DNA of 64,000 nt, taken from assembly GCF_000024025.1 (NCBI RefSeq), contig NC_013131.1, positions 372,001 to 436,000 on the forward strand, in the 5' to 3' direction. Position 1 is the first letter of the stretch. Each line of letters starts with the position of its first letter. The notes under the pieces were generated by a model. The model had not been told where the DNA came from, made no database searches, and saw nothing but the letters and a program-made list of their open reading frames with translations. Source of the stretch: Catenulispora acidiphila DSM 44928 (GTDB taxonomy: Bacteria; Actinomycetota; Actinomycetes; Streptomycetales; Catenulisporaceae). Below, one piece after another: positions 52,024-62,800 of this stretch. The position numbers and the translations under genes are program-made.

Positions 52024-53055
52024 ATGACCGATCAGACTCTCGTCCAGGTGGTTCTGCCGGGGAAGGTGGAGCCGGAGGACCTGCAGGTCCAGCACGCGGC
52101 CGTGCCGCAGCCGGCCGTCGGCCAGGTCGTCATCGCCATGGAGGCGACCGGCGTCTCCTTCGCCGAGCAGCAGATGCGCCGAGGGCGCTACTTCGACCAG
52201 CCGCCGTTCCCCTTCGTCCCCGGCTACGACGTGGTCGGCCGGGTGTACGCGGTCGGCGCCGGGGTGGATCCGGGCCTGCTGGGCCGGCGCGTGGCCGTGC
52301 TGACCAAGGTCGGCGGCTGGGCGAGCCACGTCCTGGCTGACGCCCGGGACGCGGTCGAGGTCCCCGAAGGGCTGACCGCCGAGCAGGCCGAAACCGTGGT
52401 GGTCAACGGGATCACCGCCTGGCAGATGCTGCACCGCCGCGCTCGGGTGAAGGCCGGCCAGACGGTTCTGGTGCACGGCGTCAACGGCGGCGTCGGCTCG
52501 GTCCTGGCCCAGCTCGCGATGGCGGCCGGCGCGACGGTGATCGGTACTGCCTCGGCCCGGCATCACGACGCCCTGCGCGCCGCCGGGATCCTGCCGGTCG
52601 ACTACCGCGCCGGGAACGTGCCCGAGCAGGTCCGCGCCCTGGCTCCGCACGGCGTGGACGCGGTCTTCGACCACGTCGGCGGACGCAGCGTCATCGACTC
52701 CTGGCACCTGCTCGCCCCCGGCGGCACGCTCGTGTCCTACGGCTCCGCCTCGACCCGCGACGACAGCGGCTGGAAGCAGTGGCCGGTACTGAAGATCCTG
52801 GCCCGCACCACGCTGTGGACCCTGCTGCCGAACGGCCGCAGCGCCTCGTTCTTCAACATCTGGGCCGGAAAGAAGCTGAACCAGGACCGCTTCCGTGCCC
52901 GGCTGCGCGCCGACCTCACCGAGGTCTTCGCAGCCCTGGGACGCGGCGACATCGTCACCACGATCGCGGCCCGGCTACCGCTGGCGCAGGCCGGCGAGGC
53001 GATGCGGCTGGCCGAGTCCGGGACGGTCGCCGGAAAGATCATCCTGACGCCCTGA
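52024..53055 (+). CDS. MDR-family NAD(P)H quinone oxidoreductase-like protein
   Basis: This 343-residue MDR protein has a GroES-like N-half (ATGVSFAEQQMRRGRYFDQP, FVPGYDVVGRV), the cofactor loop VHGVNGGVGSVLAQLAMAAGA and the C-terminal AGEAMRLAESGTVAGKIIL. It has no structural zinc cysteines. It is regulated by the divergent TetR gene and followed 44 bp later by a SnoaL-like gene. It resembles the 48005 enzyme in fold only; they are distinct subfamilies. Confidence 0.93.
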   Translation: MTDQTLVQVVLPGKVEPEDLQVQHAAVPQPAVGQVVIAMEATGVSFAEQQMRRGRYFDQPPFPFVPGYDVVGRVYAVGAGVDPGLLGRRVAVLTKVGGWASHVLADARDAVEVPEGLTAEQAETVVVNGITAWQMLHRRARVKAGQTVLVHGVNGGVGSVLAQLAMAAGATVIGTASARHHDALRAAGILPVDYRAGNVPEQVRALAPHGVDAVFDHVGGRSVIDSWHLLAPGGTLVSYGSASTRDDSGWKQWPVLKILARTTLWTLLPNGRSASFFNIWAGKKLNQDRFRARLRADLTEVFAALGRGDIVTTIAARLPLAQAGEAMRLAESGTVAGKIILTP

Positions 53056-53099
53056 ACCGCGCTGGCCGACACCGAATCAGAACCCGAAGGAGCACTCCC

Positions 53100-53504
53100 A
53101 TGACCACCCCCGAGATCGTCACCGCTTGGGCCGCCGCCTGGACCGGCACCAACCCGAACGCCCTCGGCACGCTGTTCGCCGCCGACGGCACCTACGTCGA
53201 CCACGCGATCGGCGCCACCATGACCGGCCGCGAGCAGATCTCCGGCTGGAAGGCGCGCACCGACGCGATGATCGAGAACGTGCACGTCACCATCACCAAG
53301 GCCTACCGTGCCGGCGACCACGTCACGATCGAGGCCGTCTACGGCGGTCACATCAAGGGCGCGCCGACGCCGTTCGCCGTCCCGATGGCGACCCTGCTCC
53401 GGACCCGTGGCGAGGAGATCACCTCCGACCAGGACTACTACAGCCTGAGCTCGGTCCTCGCACAGTCCGGCTTGCCGGCCGACTGGACCCCGTCGGACTC
53501 CTGA
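53100..53504 (+). CDS. SnoaL/NTF2-like protein (second pair member)
   Basis: ATG at 53100 follows GAAGGAG. The 134-residue SnoaL-like protein shows TPEIVTAWAAAWTGTNPNALG, FAADGTYVDHAIGATMTGREQI and YRAGDHVTIEAVYGG. It likely acts on the product of the upstream oxidoreductase. Very divergent from the first SnoaL protein at 48994. Confidence 0.87.
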   Translation: MTTPEIVTAWAAAWTGTNPNALGTLFAADGTYVDHAIGATMTGREQISGWKARTDAMIENVHVTITKAYRAGDHVTIEAVYGGHIKGAPTPFAVPMATLLRTRGEEITSDQDYYSLSSVLAQSGLPADWTPSDS

Positions 53505-53683
53505 GCGCCGACCGCCGAGCAGACCGTCGACCCGACCTCCAATCGCCGAGCAGACCGCCGAGCGCCGAGCGCCGACCCGATCGCCGGGCGCCGAGCCGAT
53601 CGCCGAGCGCCGCGCAGACCGCCGAGTGCCGATCCGATTGCCGAGCAGACCGCAGACCGTGCCACCGACCAGACCGCCGACCG
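53505..53683. repeat. Degenerate tandem repeat, GCCGAGC/GACC units, between convergent genes
   Basis: The whole 179-bp gap between the SnoaL gene and the convergent LysR gene is built from imperfect 7-15 nt units such as GATCGCCGAGC, GCGCCGAGC and CAGACCGCC. Some copies are near-identical. No gene or spacer structure is present. It parallels the arrays at 7758 and 27847. Confidence 0.8.
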
Positions 53684-54577
53684 TCACTCTGCTGTGGTGC
53701 GCTCGAGCAGCGTCCGCCGGAACTCCTGCGCCGCACGCGGCAGCGCCACATCGGTGCGATGCGCCAGCGCGATGGTGCGGTGCAGCGCCGGCGGCGCGAT
53801 CGGCGTGACGCGCAGGCTCGGATCGACGTTCTGCGCCACCATGCTCGGCACGATCGCCACGCCGAGCCCGGCCCGCGCGAAGCCGAGCACCGCGTCCATC
53901 TCGCCGCCCTCGATCGCGAAGACCGGCTCGAAACCCTGCGCGCGGCACGCCGCCACGGTCAGGTCGCGCAGGTCGTAGCCGTGCCGGAACATGATCAGCT
54001 GCTCGTGTTCGAGGTCTGCGATGCGCACCTGCCGGCCGTCGCCGGGCGGCGGGAGGTTCGGCGCCGAGACGACGACCAGATCTTCCCGCAGCAGCTCCTC
54101 CGTGGTGAGCGCCGGCGACGGGGACGGCAGCGGCAGCACGACCAGGGCCAGGTCCAACGCGCCGCGTGCCAAGTCCCGGACCAGGTCGTGCGAACCGCTC
54201 TCCTGGACCAGCAGCTGGATGCCGGGATAGCGCCGGTGGTAGGTCCGAAGGACGTCTGGAAGCAGTCCCGTACATAGAGATGGCGTCGCCCCGAGCCGCA
54301 CGTGACCCCGCCGGAGCTCGGCCAACTCCTGAACCTCGCGCCGTGCCGCATCGGCGTCCGCGAGGATGCGCCGGGCCATCGGAAGCAAGGCCTCGCCGGC
54401 GTCGGTCAGCGTGATGTTGCCGCGGGCGCGCAGGAAGAGGTCCGCCCCGAGTTCGTGTTCCAAGGCTCTGATCTGCTGGGACAGTGAGGGCTGCGTCACA
54501 TGCAGGGCTTCGGCGGCGCGCGTGAAGTGGCGCGTCTCGGCCACCGCGATGAAGTATCGGAGCTGGTGGAACTGCAT
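53684..54577 (-). CDS. LysR family regulator of the sdh operon
   Basis: This 297-residue LysR protein (MQFHQLRYFIAVAETRHFTR) has an HTH at about 16-45 (VTQPSLSQQIRALEHELGAD) and effector-binding lobes. It is divergent from sdhC and 108 bp away from its start. An ATAG-N7-CTAT palindrome (54613-54627) in the shared region is its probable site. A LysR regulator beside sdhCAB recurs in actinobacteria. Confidence 0.93.
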   Translation of the reverse strand: MQFHQLRYFIAVAETRHFTRAAEALHVTQPSLSQQIRALEHELGADLFLRARGNITLTDAGEALLPMARRILADADAARREVQELAELRRGHVRLGATPSLCTGLLPDVLRTYHRRYPGIQLLVQESGSHDLVRDLARGALDLALVVLPLPSPSPALTTEELLREDLVVVSAPNLPPPGDGRQVRIADLEHEQLIMFRHGYDLRDLTVAACRAQGFEPVFAIEGGEMDAVLGFARAGLGVAIVPSMVAQNVDPSLRVTPIAPPALHRTIALAHRTDVALPRAAQEFRRTLLERTTAE

Positions 54578-54612
54578 GACGCTTGATCCTTTTCCCGGTC
54601 CCCGGCTCTATC

Positions 54613-54627
54613 ATAGGCGATGCCTAT
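54613..54627. promoter_or_regulatory. LysR-type operator ATAGGC-N3-GCCTAT
   Basis: The perfect palindrome ATAGGC GAT GCCTAT contains the LysR T-N11-A core and the ATAG-N7-CTAT pattern known from OxyR-like sites. It lies between the LysR gene and sdhC. Confidence 0.65.
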
Positions 54628-54685
54628 CGTCACCAGCTGATCCATGTCTTGGACCAATCAAGGATCCGCTTCTAGCGTCGAGCGC

Positions 54686-55386
54686 ATGGTTACCGCTACG
54701 TGGACGGACCGGCGTCCGCCTTCCCTGCGCACGGCTTGGGACAGCTCCGTCGGCAAGAAAACCGTCATGGCGGTCAGCGGCCTGGTCATGGTGCTCTACC
54801 TGCTGGCCCACGCGTTCGGGAACCTGAAAGTCTTCTTCGGCCCGGGGCAGTTCGACAGCTACGCGCACTGGCTGCGGACCATGGGCGAGCCCGTCATGCA
54901 CTACAGCTGGACGCTGTGGGTCATCCGGGTCGTGATGGTCCTCGCCGTGGTCGCGCACACGGTCTCCGCCTACCAGCTCAGCCGCCGCGACATCCGGGCG
55001 CGTCCGGTGCGGTACGAGCACCGCAAGGCCGGGAGCAGCTACGCGACGCGGACGATGCGCTGGGGCGGGATCATCCTCGGGCTGTTCATCATCTGGCATC
55101 TGCTCGACCTGACGACCGGCACCGTGCACTCCGGATTCCAGCCGGGCCATCCCTACGCGAACGTCGTCTCGACCTTCAACCACTGGTACGGCGACGTCAT
55201 CTACATCGTGGCCGTGTGCGCGCTGGGCCTGCACATCCAGCACGGCTTCTGGTCCGCCGCGCAGACGCTCGGCGTGGGCAGTGCGAAGCGCGACCGCCTG
55301 ATCAAGACCACCGGCAACGTGGTCGCCGTGCTGCTCACGCTCGCCTTCGTGGCGGTGCCGGTGGGCGTGATGAGCGGAGTGGTGAA

Positions 55387-55390
<4 letters not shown>
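54686..55390 (+). CDS. sdhC: Succinate dehydrogenase cytochrome b subunit
   Basis: ATG at 54686 is chosen ([12 protein letters not shown]); an in-frame ATG at 54644 would overlap the operator region. The 234-residue protein has five membrane helices of the b558 type, with haem-ligand histidines in [25 protein letters not shown] and LHIQHGFW. It anchors the flavoprotein and iron-sulfur subunits to the membrane and passes electrons to menaquinone. This single-polypeptide, two-haem anchor resembles Bacillus-type SdhC. It overlaps sdhA by 4 bp (GTGA). Confidence 0.93.
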
Positions 55391-57332
<1,942 letters not shown>

Positions 57333-57336
<4 letters not shown>

Positions 57337-58082
57337 AGCTCACTTTGCGCGTCTGGCGGCAGGAGAACGCGTCCCGGCCGGGCCGCATGCAGCCGTACGA
57401 GATCGACGGCGTCAGCCGCGACATGTCGTTCCTGGAGATGCTCGACGTCCTGAACGAGAAGCTGATCCTCGACGGCGAGGACCCGGTCGCCTTCGACCAC
57501 GACTGCCGCGAGGGCATCTGCGGCGCCTGCTCCCTGATGATCGACGGCGAGGCGCACGGACCCGAGAAGAAGACCACCACCTGCCAACTCCATATGCGCA
57601 GCTTCCGCGACGGCGCCACCATCGACGTCGAACCCTGGCGCGCCGCCGCCTTCCCGGTGGTCAAAGACCTGGTCGTGGACCGCTCAGCCCTGGACCGCGT
57701 GATCCAGTCCGGCGGCTACATCACCGCCCCCACCGGCGCCGCCCCCGAAGCCCACGCCACCCCGATCCCCAAGCCCGCCGCCGACCTCGCCTTCGAGAAC
57801 GCCGAATGCATCGGCTGCGGCGCCTGCGTGGCCGCCTGCCCCAACGGCTCAGCCAGCCTGTTCACCGCCGCCAAGATCAACCACCTCAACACCCTCCCCC
57901 AAGGCGCCCCCGAACGCGAAACCCGCGTCCTCACCATGCTCCAGCAAACCGACGCCGAAGGCTTCGGCGGCTGCACCCTCACCGGCGAATGCGCCACCGC
58001 CTGCCCCAAGGGCATCCCCCTGGCCTCCATCGCCGCGATGAACAAGGAATGGCTGCGCGCACAGCGAAAGGCCTCGCGCTGA
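57333..58082 (+). CDS. sdhB: Succinate dehydrogenase iron-sulfur subunit
   Basis: This 249-residue protein has the [2Fe-2S] motif CREGICGAC with a later Cys, the [4Fe-4S] motif [12 protein letters not shown] and the [3Fe-4S] region [16 protein letters not shown]. It relays electrons from the flavin to the membrane anchor. It starts within the sdhA stop codon and ends in the hairpin-containing gap at 58108. Confidence 0.97.
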
Positions 58083-58107
58083 GCGACGCAGAGCACGGGC
58101 CGATGCA

Positions 58108-58139
58108 GGGCTCGCCGGCGTGAGGGCGCCGGCGAGCCC
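58108..58139 (+). terminator. Hairpin terminator of the sdhCAB operon
   Basis: A 13-bp perfect stem (58108-58120 with 58127-58139) with a 6-nt loop lies 25 bp after the sdhB stop. No T-tract follows, but the stem is strong. Confidence 0.7.
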
Positions 58140-58158
58140 GACGCGCTGGGCTCGAGCT

Positions 58159-58221
58159 CGCTTGGTCGTGCGTTGAGCCGGGCTTGGTGCTTGCTTGGCT
58201 GTGCGTTGAGCCGGGCTTGAG
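58159..58221. repeat. Direct repeats with about 33-bp period
   Basis: Two copies of a roughly 29-nt block (core GCTTGG-GTGCGTTGAGCCGGGCTTG) start at 58160 and 58193, and fragments (CTTGGTCG) recur near 58233. The rest of the 416-bp gap to the chitinase start holds the hairpin at 58108 and the operator at 58427. Confidence 0.7.
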
Positions 58222-58426
58222 GGATCGGGCGTGCTTGGTCGCGGTGAGACCGAGCTCGGCTGATGCTGGCGGCTCGCTGGTCCGGCTGTATTTGAGCTAG
58301 TCGTTCCGGTGCTGACATGCGCCCTAGTGGTTGCTGCGGCTCTCTGATCGTCCGTGTCAGACCCGCCGTCGCCGTTGCGGACAGCCTCTTGACGCCTGCG
58401 TGGTTGGTGCCTACGCTCCCGCATTG

Positions 58427-58443
58427 AGTAAGGAAACCTTACT
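58427..58443. promoter_or_regulatory. Palindromic operator AGTAAGG-AAA-CCTTACT
   Basis: A perfect 7-bp inverted repeat with a 3-bp spacer lies 55 bp before the chitinase start. Similar TAAGGAAA-type palindromes stand before secreted glycoside-hydrolase genes in streptomycetes; it does not match the DasR box (ACTGGTCTAGACCAGT). A repressor site is inferred. Confidence 0.55.
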
Positions 58444-58498
58444 AACACGAATTGCGTCGGAACGCAGGTATCACCCCCACGCCACCTGGAGGATCCGC

Positions 58499-59446
58499 AT
58501 GCCCAGAACTGTTCGCAAGAGTCTGATAGCCGGTGCGGCTTTTCTGCTGCCAGCTGCTGCTGTCGGGGTCGCGGCGGGTGCTTCGACCGCCGCTGCCGCC
58601 ACTCATGCCGCGTCGTTTCCCGCCCACTACTCCGCGCCGTATCTGCAGATCTCGTCGAGCGATGCCAAGGACATGGCTGCGGACATGGCGGCCAGTGGCG
58701 ACAAGTTCTACACGCTGGCGTTCCTGACGCCGAAGTCGGGGTGTACGCCGGAGTGGGAAGACGGCGGCGACTCGGTGGGGGCGTTCAGCTCGCAGATCAC
58801 CGCGCTGCAGAACGCCGGCGGGAACGTGATCATCTCCTTCGGCGGGGCGGAGGGCGGGGAGTTGGCGCAGACCTGTACCAGCGTCTCCAGTCTGGAGGCC
58901 GCGTACGCCAAGGTCGTCAGCACGTATCACGTCACGCGCCTGGACTTCGACATCGAGGGCAGCGTGCTGGACAACAAGACCGCCAACTCCCGGCGGGACC
59001 AGGCGTTGGCGGCGCTGCAGAAGGCGAATCCGGCTGTGCAGGTCGACTTCACGCTCCCGGTCGACCCCACCGGTCTGGAGTCCAACGCCACCGCGCTGCT
59101 GTCCGACGCCAAGAGCAAGGGCGTCGCCGTCAACCTCGTCAACATCATGACGATGGACTTCGGCGACGGCCAGAACGCGCTGAAGGACGCCGAGTCCGGC
59201 GCCAACGCGACCGTCCCGCAGCTCGAGAAGGTCTTCGGCGTCTCCAGCACCAAGGCCTGGAACATGCTCGGCCTGACCCCGATCGCCGGCAAGAACGACG
59301 ACAACGAGAACTTCACCCAGGCCAACGCCTCCACGCTGGAGAGCTTCGCCGCCTCCAAGGGCGTGCAGGAACTGTCCTTCTGGGAAGTCGACGGCTACGA
59401 CAAGGGCGTCGGGTACGCCTACTCCAAGATCTTCAACAAGATCTAG
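58499..59446 (+). CDS. Secreted GH18 chitinase
   Basis: ATG at 58499 follows CTGGAGG. The 315-residue protein has a Sec signal (MPRTVRKSLIAGAAFLLPAA, cleaved about residue 35) and a compact single-domain GH18 barrel. Substrate motif VIISFGG and the catalytic DxxDxDxE-type signature LDFDIEG (Glu about 150) are present, with LVNIMTMDFGDG and ELSFWEVDGYD later. It hydrolyses chitin-type beta-1,4 GlcNAc bonds; no separate chitin-binding domain is present. Confidence 0.93.
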   Translation: MPRTVRKSLIAGAAFLLPAAAVGVAAGASTAAAATHAASFPAHYSAPYLQISSSDAKDMAADMAASGDKFYTLAFLTPKSGCTPEWEDGGDSVGAFSSQITALQNAGGNVIISFGGAEGGELAQTCTSVSSLEAAYAKVVSTYHVTRLDFDIEGSVLDNKTANSRRDQALAALQKANPAVQVDFTLPVDPTGLESNATALLSDAKSKGVAVNLVNIMTMDFGDGQNALKDAESGANATVPQLEKVFGVSSTKAWNMLGLTPIAGKNDDNENFTQANASTLESFAASKGVQELSFWEVDGYDKGVGYAYSKIFNKI

Positions 59447-59848
59447 CCGCCGCCTCGGGCGGTGATCCCAGCCTCCGCCCGAGAATCCGCAGCACCCCGC
59501 AGCCCCACCCGCAGCCCCGGACCGCCCATCAGCGGCCCGGGGCTTCGCAGCATCCTCAAACCCCCACCCCCGCCCCGTCAACCACACACCGACGACGCCC
59601 CCGCCTTCCACCCCACGGCATACGCCACCGGTAAACCGCAGCACGGCGACCCGCGGCCTTTCCGGCGTTACGCTGCGGCGATGCAGACAGTCGGGATCGG
59701 CCTGTCGACCCGGGCGCAGGCGGTCGTGGTGGCGTACGACGCGGGACTGGTCGTGCCTGGAAGCGGCCGCGACGGAACGTCGTCCACCTCCGTGTCAGGA
59801 CGCTTCGCTACAGTCCCGGTCACCAGGACGCACCCACGGGAGTGATCG
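59447..59848. other. Intergenic region with one weak small ORF
   Basis: The 402-bp gap has no confident gene. A 54-codon frame (59682-59845, MQTVGIGLSTRAQAVVVAYD) ends 3 bp before the next start and could be a coupled leader, but it has no clear ribosome-binding site and a low-complexity C-terminus. It is not annotated as a CDS. Confidence 0.5.
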
Positions 59849-62800
59849 ATGAGCGGCGCCACCAACGCACCCACCGCAGTGTCGGAAGACACGTGCCAGA
59901 TCCCCGGGGCGATGCGCCGCCTCGTGATTCCCCGCCGGGGCGATGTTCCGAGCGAACCGGTCGCCGTCGATCCGAAAGCCGCCGCGTATTACGCCGCATG
60001 GTTTGACGAGCAGAGCCCGATCGTCGCCGGGATCGTCGACCACGGACACAGCGAAGCCGATCTCGTCGAGGAGTACCGAGCTTCCAAGGGCGACCTCGTC
60101 ATAGCCACGCCGCTTGCCGCAGCGGTCGCGGCGGCGATGACGATCTCGCAGAGCACGCCGGCGTACGAGAACCCCGCCGGCATCGTCGATGCCTGGATCG
60201 CCACGCGCGGTCTCGCATTCGCCGCGGCCGCCGCTGTCGAGCTGTTCGGCGTGAAGACCTCGGGCCGCACCTCCAAGGGAGAGCAAGCTTCAGCGTGGCT
60301 CTGCCGCAAGGACGGCGCCTATGAAGACATACCTCATGGAATCGCCGTCCGCGTGCGCCAGCACCTGGCATCGGCGGGGGAGCAGGACTACGCGGAGGTC
60401 GCCGATGTCCTTGCGCGCTACCGGCTATCGCTGGCGTCCCCGACGACCTCCGGTCAAGTGCTGTCGCGCATGCTCACGTCCTTCCTGACGCCGGAGAACG
60501 TCGACTGGGTCGAGAGCGACTTCGCGTTCGTCTCGCGGGCGCATTACTCCGCGTGGCTCGCGCTCGCCTCGATCACGACCGAGGAGCAAGTAGCCGCCTT
60601 GCCGGCGCAGAAGATCTCGGCGTGGGGCATCGCCCGAGAGCTCAGTGCGCTGTGGACCGCGCTCGACAACGTCGGCGTCCATCTCCTCCCGGTCCTGACC
60701 GGATGGCTCGCTCCCGAGTCGGACCCGGAAAGCGTTCAGCGCCTGCTGTCCATCGTCGCGGGCATCGCGTCCGCAGACGCCTTCCGCTACCTCGTCGACA
60801 ACATCGACAAGAAGTACTTCACGGTTGCGACGCAGAACGCTGCCACCACCTTTCCCCGGCGCGCTCTCCAGATCCTCGGCGACGCCGCGCTCCGCGACAC
60901 TCCGCGCGGGCTGGCTGCCGCCAACGTGCTGCGCTTGCACATCGTCGCGCACGACGAACTCGTGCAGGACGAGCTGGCGAACCTCACTCCGGCGGTACGG
61001 GATCACGTCGAGAAGATCCGCGCCGCCAACGTCCCCGTGCCCGACGCCGAGACAGACAGCCTGCCGACGCTGTTCGTCAGCCCGCCGTGGCTGACCGCCG
61101 TGAAGCCGGCCAGGCCGGTCGTCATCACCGGTCTGGAGGCGCCGACCGAGACGGTCTTGGCGTGGCGCGACGGCGAAAAAGAGCAGTGGGCTTCCGCCGA
61201 GCTCATCACGAATCCCCAGTGGAAACTCGAAAGCTGGAAGGACATCGCCGACCGCATCAGCACCGGTGGCTCGGCCGGCTGGTACGCGAACGGCCACTTC
61301 GCCGTCGAGGCTCCCGAGGATCTGGTCCGGTCGGTTCTCACCAGCTGGGAGCCCGACTCCTGGCAGTCCGACACCTGGATCCCAACGCTGGTAATGCGTT
61401 TCGGCGCCGACGCGCTGCCGCCGATCCTGAGCTTGGCACGCAGCGTACCGGCGTCGGGTGCCGTTTTCCTCGCCCCGTTCGAGGCTCCCGAGGTCGCCCT
61501 CCTCGCGGCCGACTGGCTCAGCCGGCTGAAGACCGCGCGACCGTTCGCGCTGGCTTGGCTGACGCGGCATCCCGGCTTCGCAGCCAGGACCCTGATACCG
61601 GCGGCGCTCGGCAAGGCGGGCAAGGCGCGCAGTGCCGCCGAGCTGACCATCCGCACACTGGCCGCACGCGGATTCACTGCCGAGATCACCGAAGCCGCCG
61701 CAGGGTACGGCGACGCCGTGGCGCAGGCGGTCGCCGCCATCGTCGCCGACGACGGCACGCTCACGCTGCCCAAGACGATGCCCGCCGTCCCGGACTGGGC
61801 CGAAACCCGGCTGCTGCCGCAGATCCTGCTCAAGGGACGGCAGACCGCGTTGCCCGAGCAGTCTGTGAAGCACCTGCTCCTGATGCTCGCGGTGTCCAAA
61901 GGTACCGAGCCCTACGCCGGAATCCAGATGGCGAAGGGCATCTGCGACCCGGCCTCGCTCGCCACGTTCTCGTGGGCGTTGTTCGAGAACTGGCGCGGTG
62001 TCGACTACCCGGCGAAGGAGAGCTGGGCGTTCGACGCGCTGCGGTGGTTCGGCGACGACGAGACGGTGCGGCGGCTGTCCCCGATGATCCGCCTGTGGCC
62101 CGGCGAGAACGGGCATCAGCGCGCGGTCGCCGGTCTGGACGTACTGGCCGACATCGGCGGAACCGTGGCGCTGATGCACCTCTACGGCATCTCGCAGAAG
62201 GTCAAGTTCAAGGGGTTGAAGGAGCAGGCGACGCAGCGCGTCACGGAGATCGCCGACGACCTCGGGCTCACCGCCGAGCAGTTGGGGGACCGTCTCGTCC
62301 CGGACCTCGGGTTGGCGTCCTCCGGGACGCTGTCCCTGGACTACGGTCCACGGTCGTTCACTGTCGGATTCGACGAACAGCTGAAGCCGTATGTCGCCGA
62401 TCAGAGCGGCAAGCGTCTCAAGGCTCTGCCGAAGCCGGGAGCGAAGGACGATCAGGAGCTCGCACCCGCTGCCCACCAGCAGTTCTCCGCGCTGAAGAAG
62501 GACGTGCGGACGCTCGCCGCGAGCCAGATCGCGCGCTTCGAGCTCGCCATGGTGACGCAGCGCCGCTGGACGTCCCAGGAGTTCGGCGAGTACTTCGTCG
62601 GGCATCCCTTGCTGCGACACCTGGTCCGGCGCCTGGTCTGGGTGACCTTCGTCGATGAGAAGGTAGGCAGCGCCTTCCGGGTCGCCGAAGACCTGAGTCT
62701 CGCCGACATCGCAGATGACGAATTCACCCTCGCCGACGACGCGGTGATCGGCGTCGCGCATCCGCTGCACATCGGCGGGGACGTCGCCGCGTGGTCGGAC

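Noticed and set aside
53505-53683. Possible CRISPR or mobile-element terminus
   Set aside because: No spacers, no inverted ends, no transposase; simple degenerate repeats.
54700-55386. N-terminal extension of sdhA overlapping sdhC
   Set aside because: SdhC is clearly coded in the other frame; the extension lacks homology and the GTG at 55387 overlaps the sdhC stop as expected.
59682-59845. 54-codon frame before the DUF4132 gene
   Set aside because: No SD and weak coding character; noted only as a possible leader.
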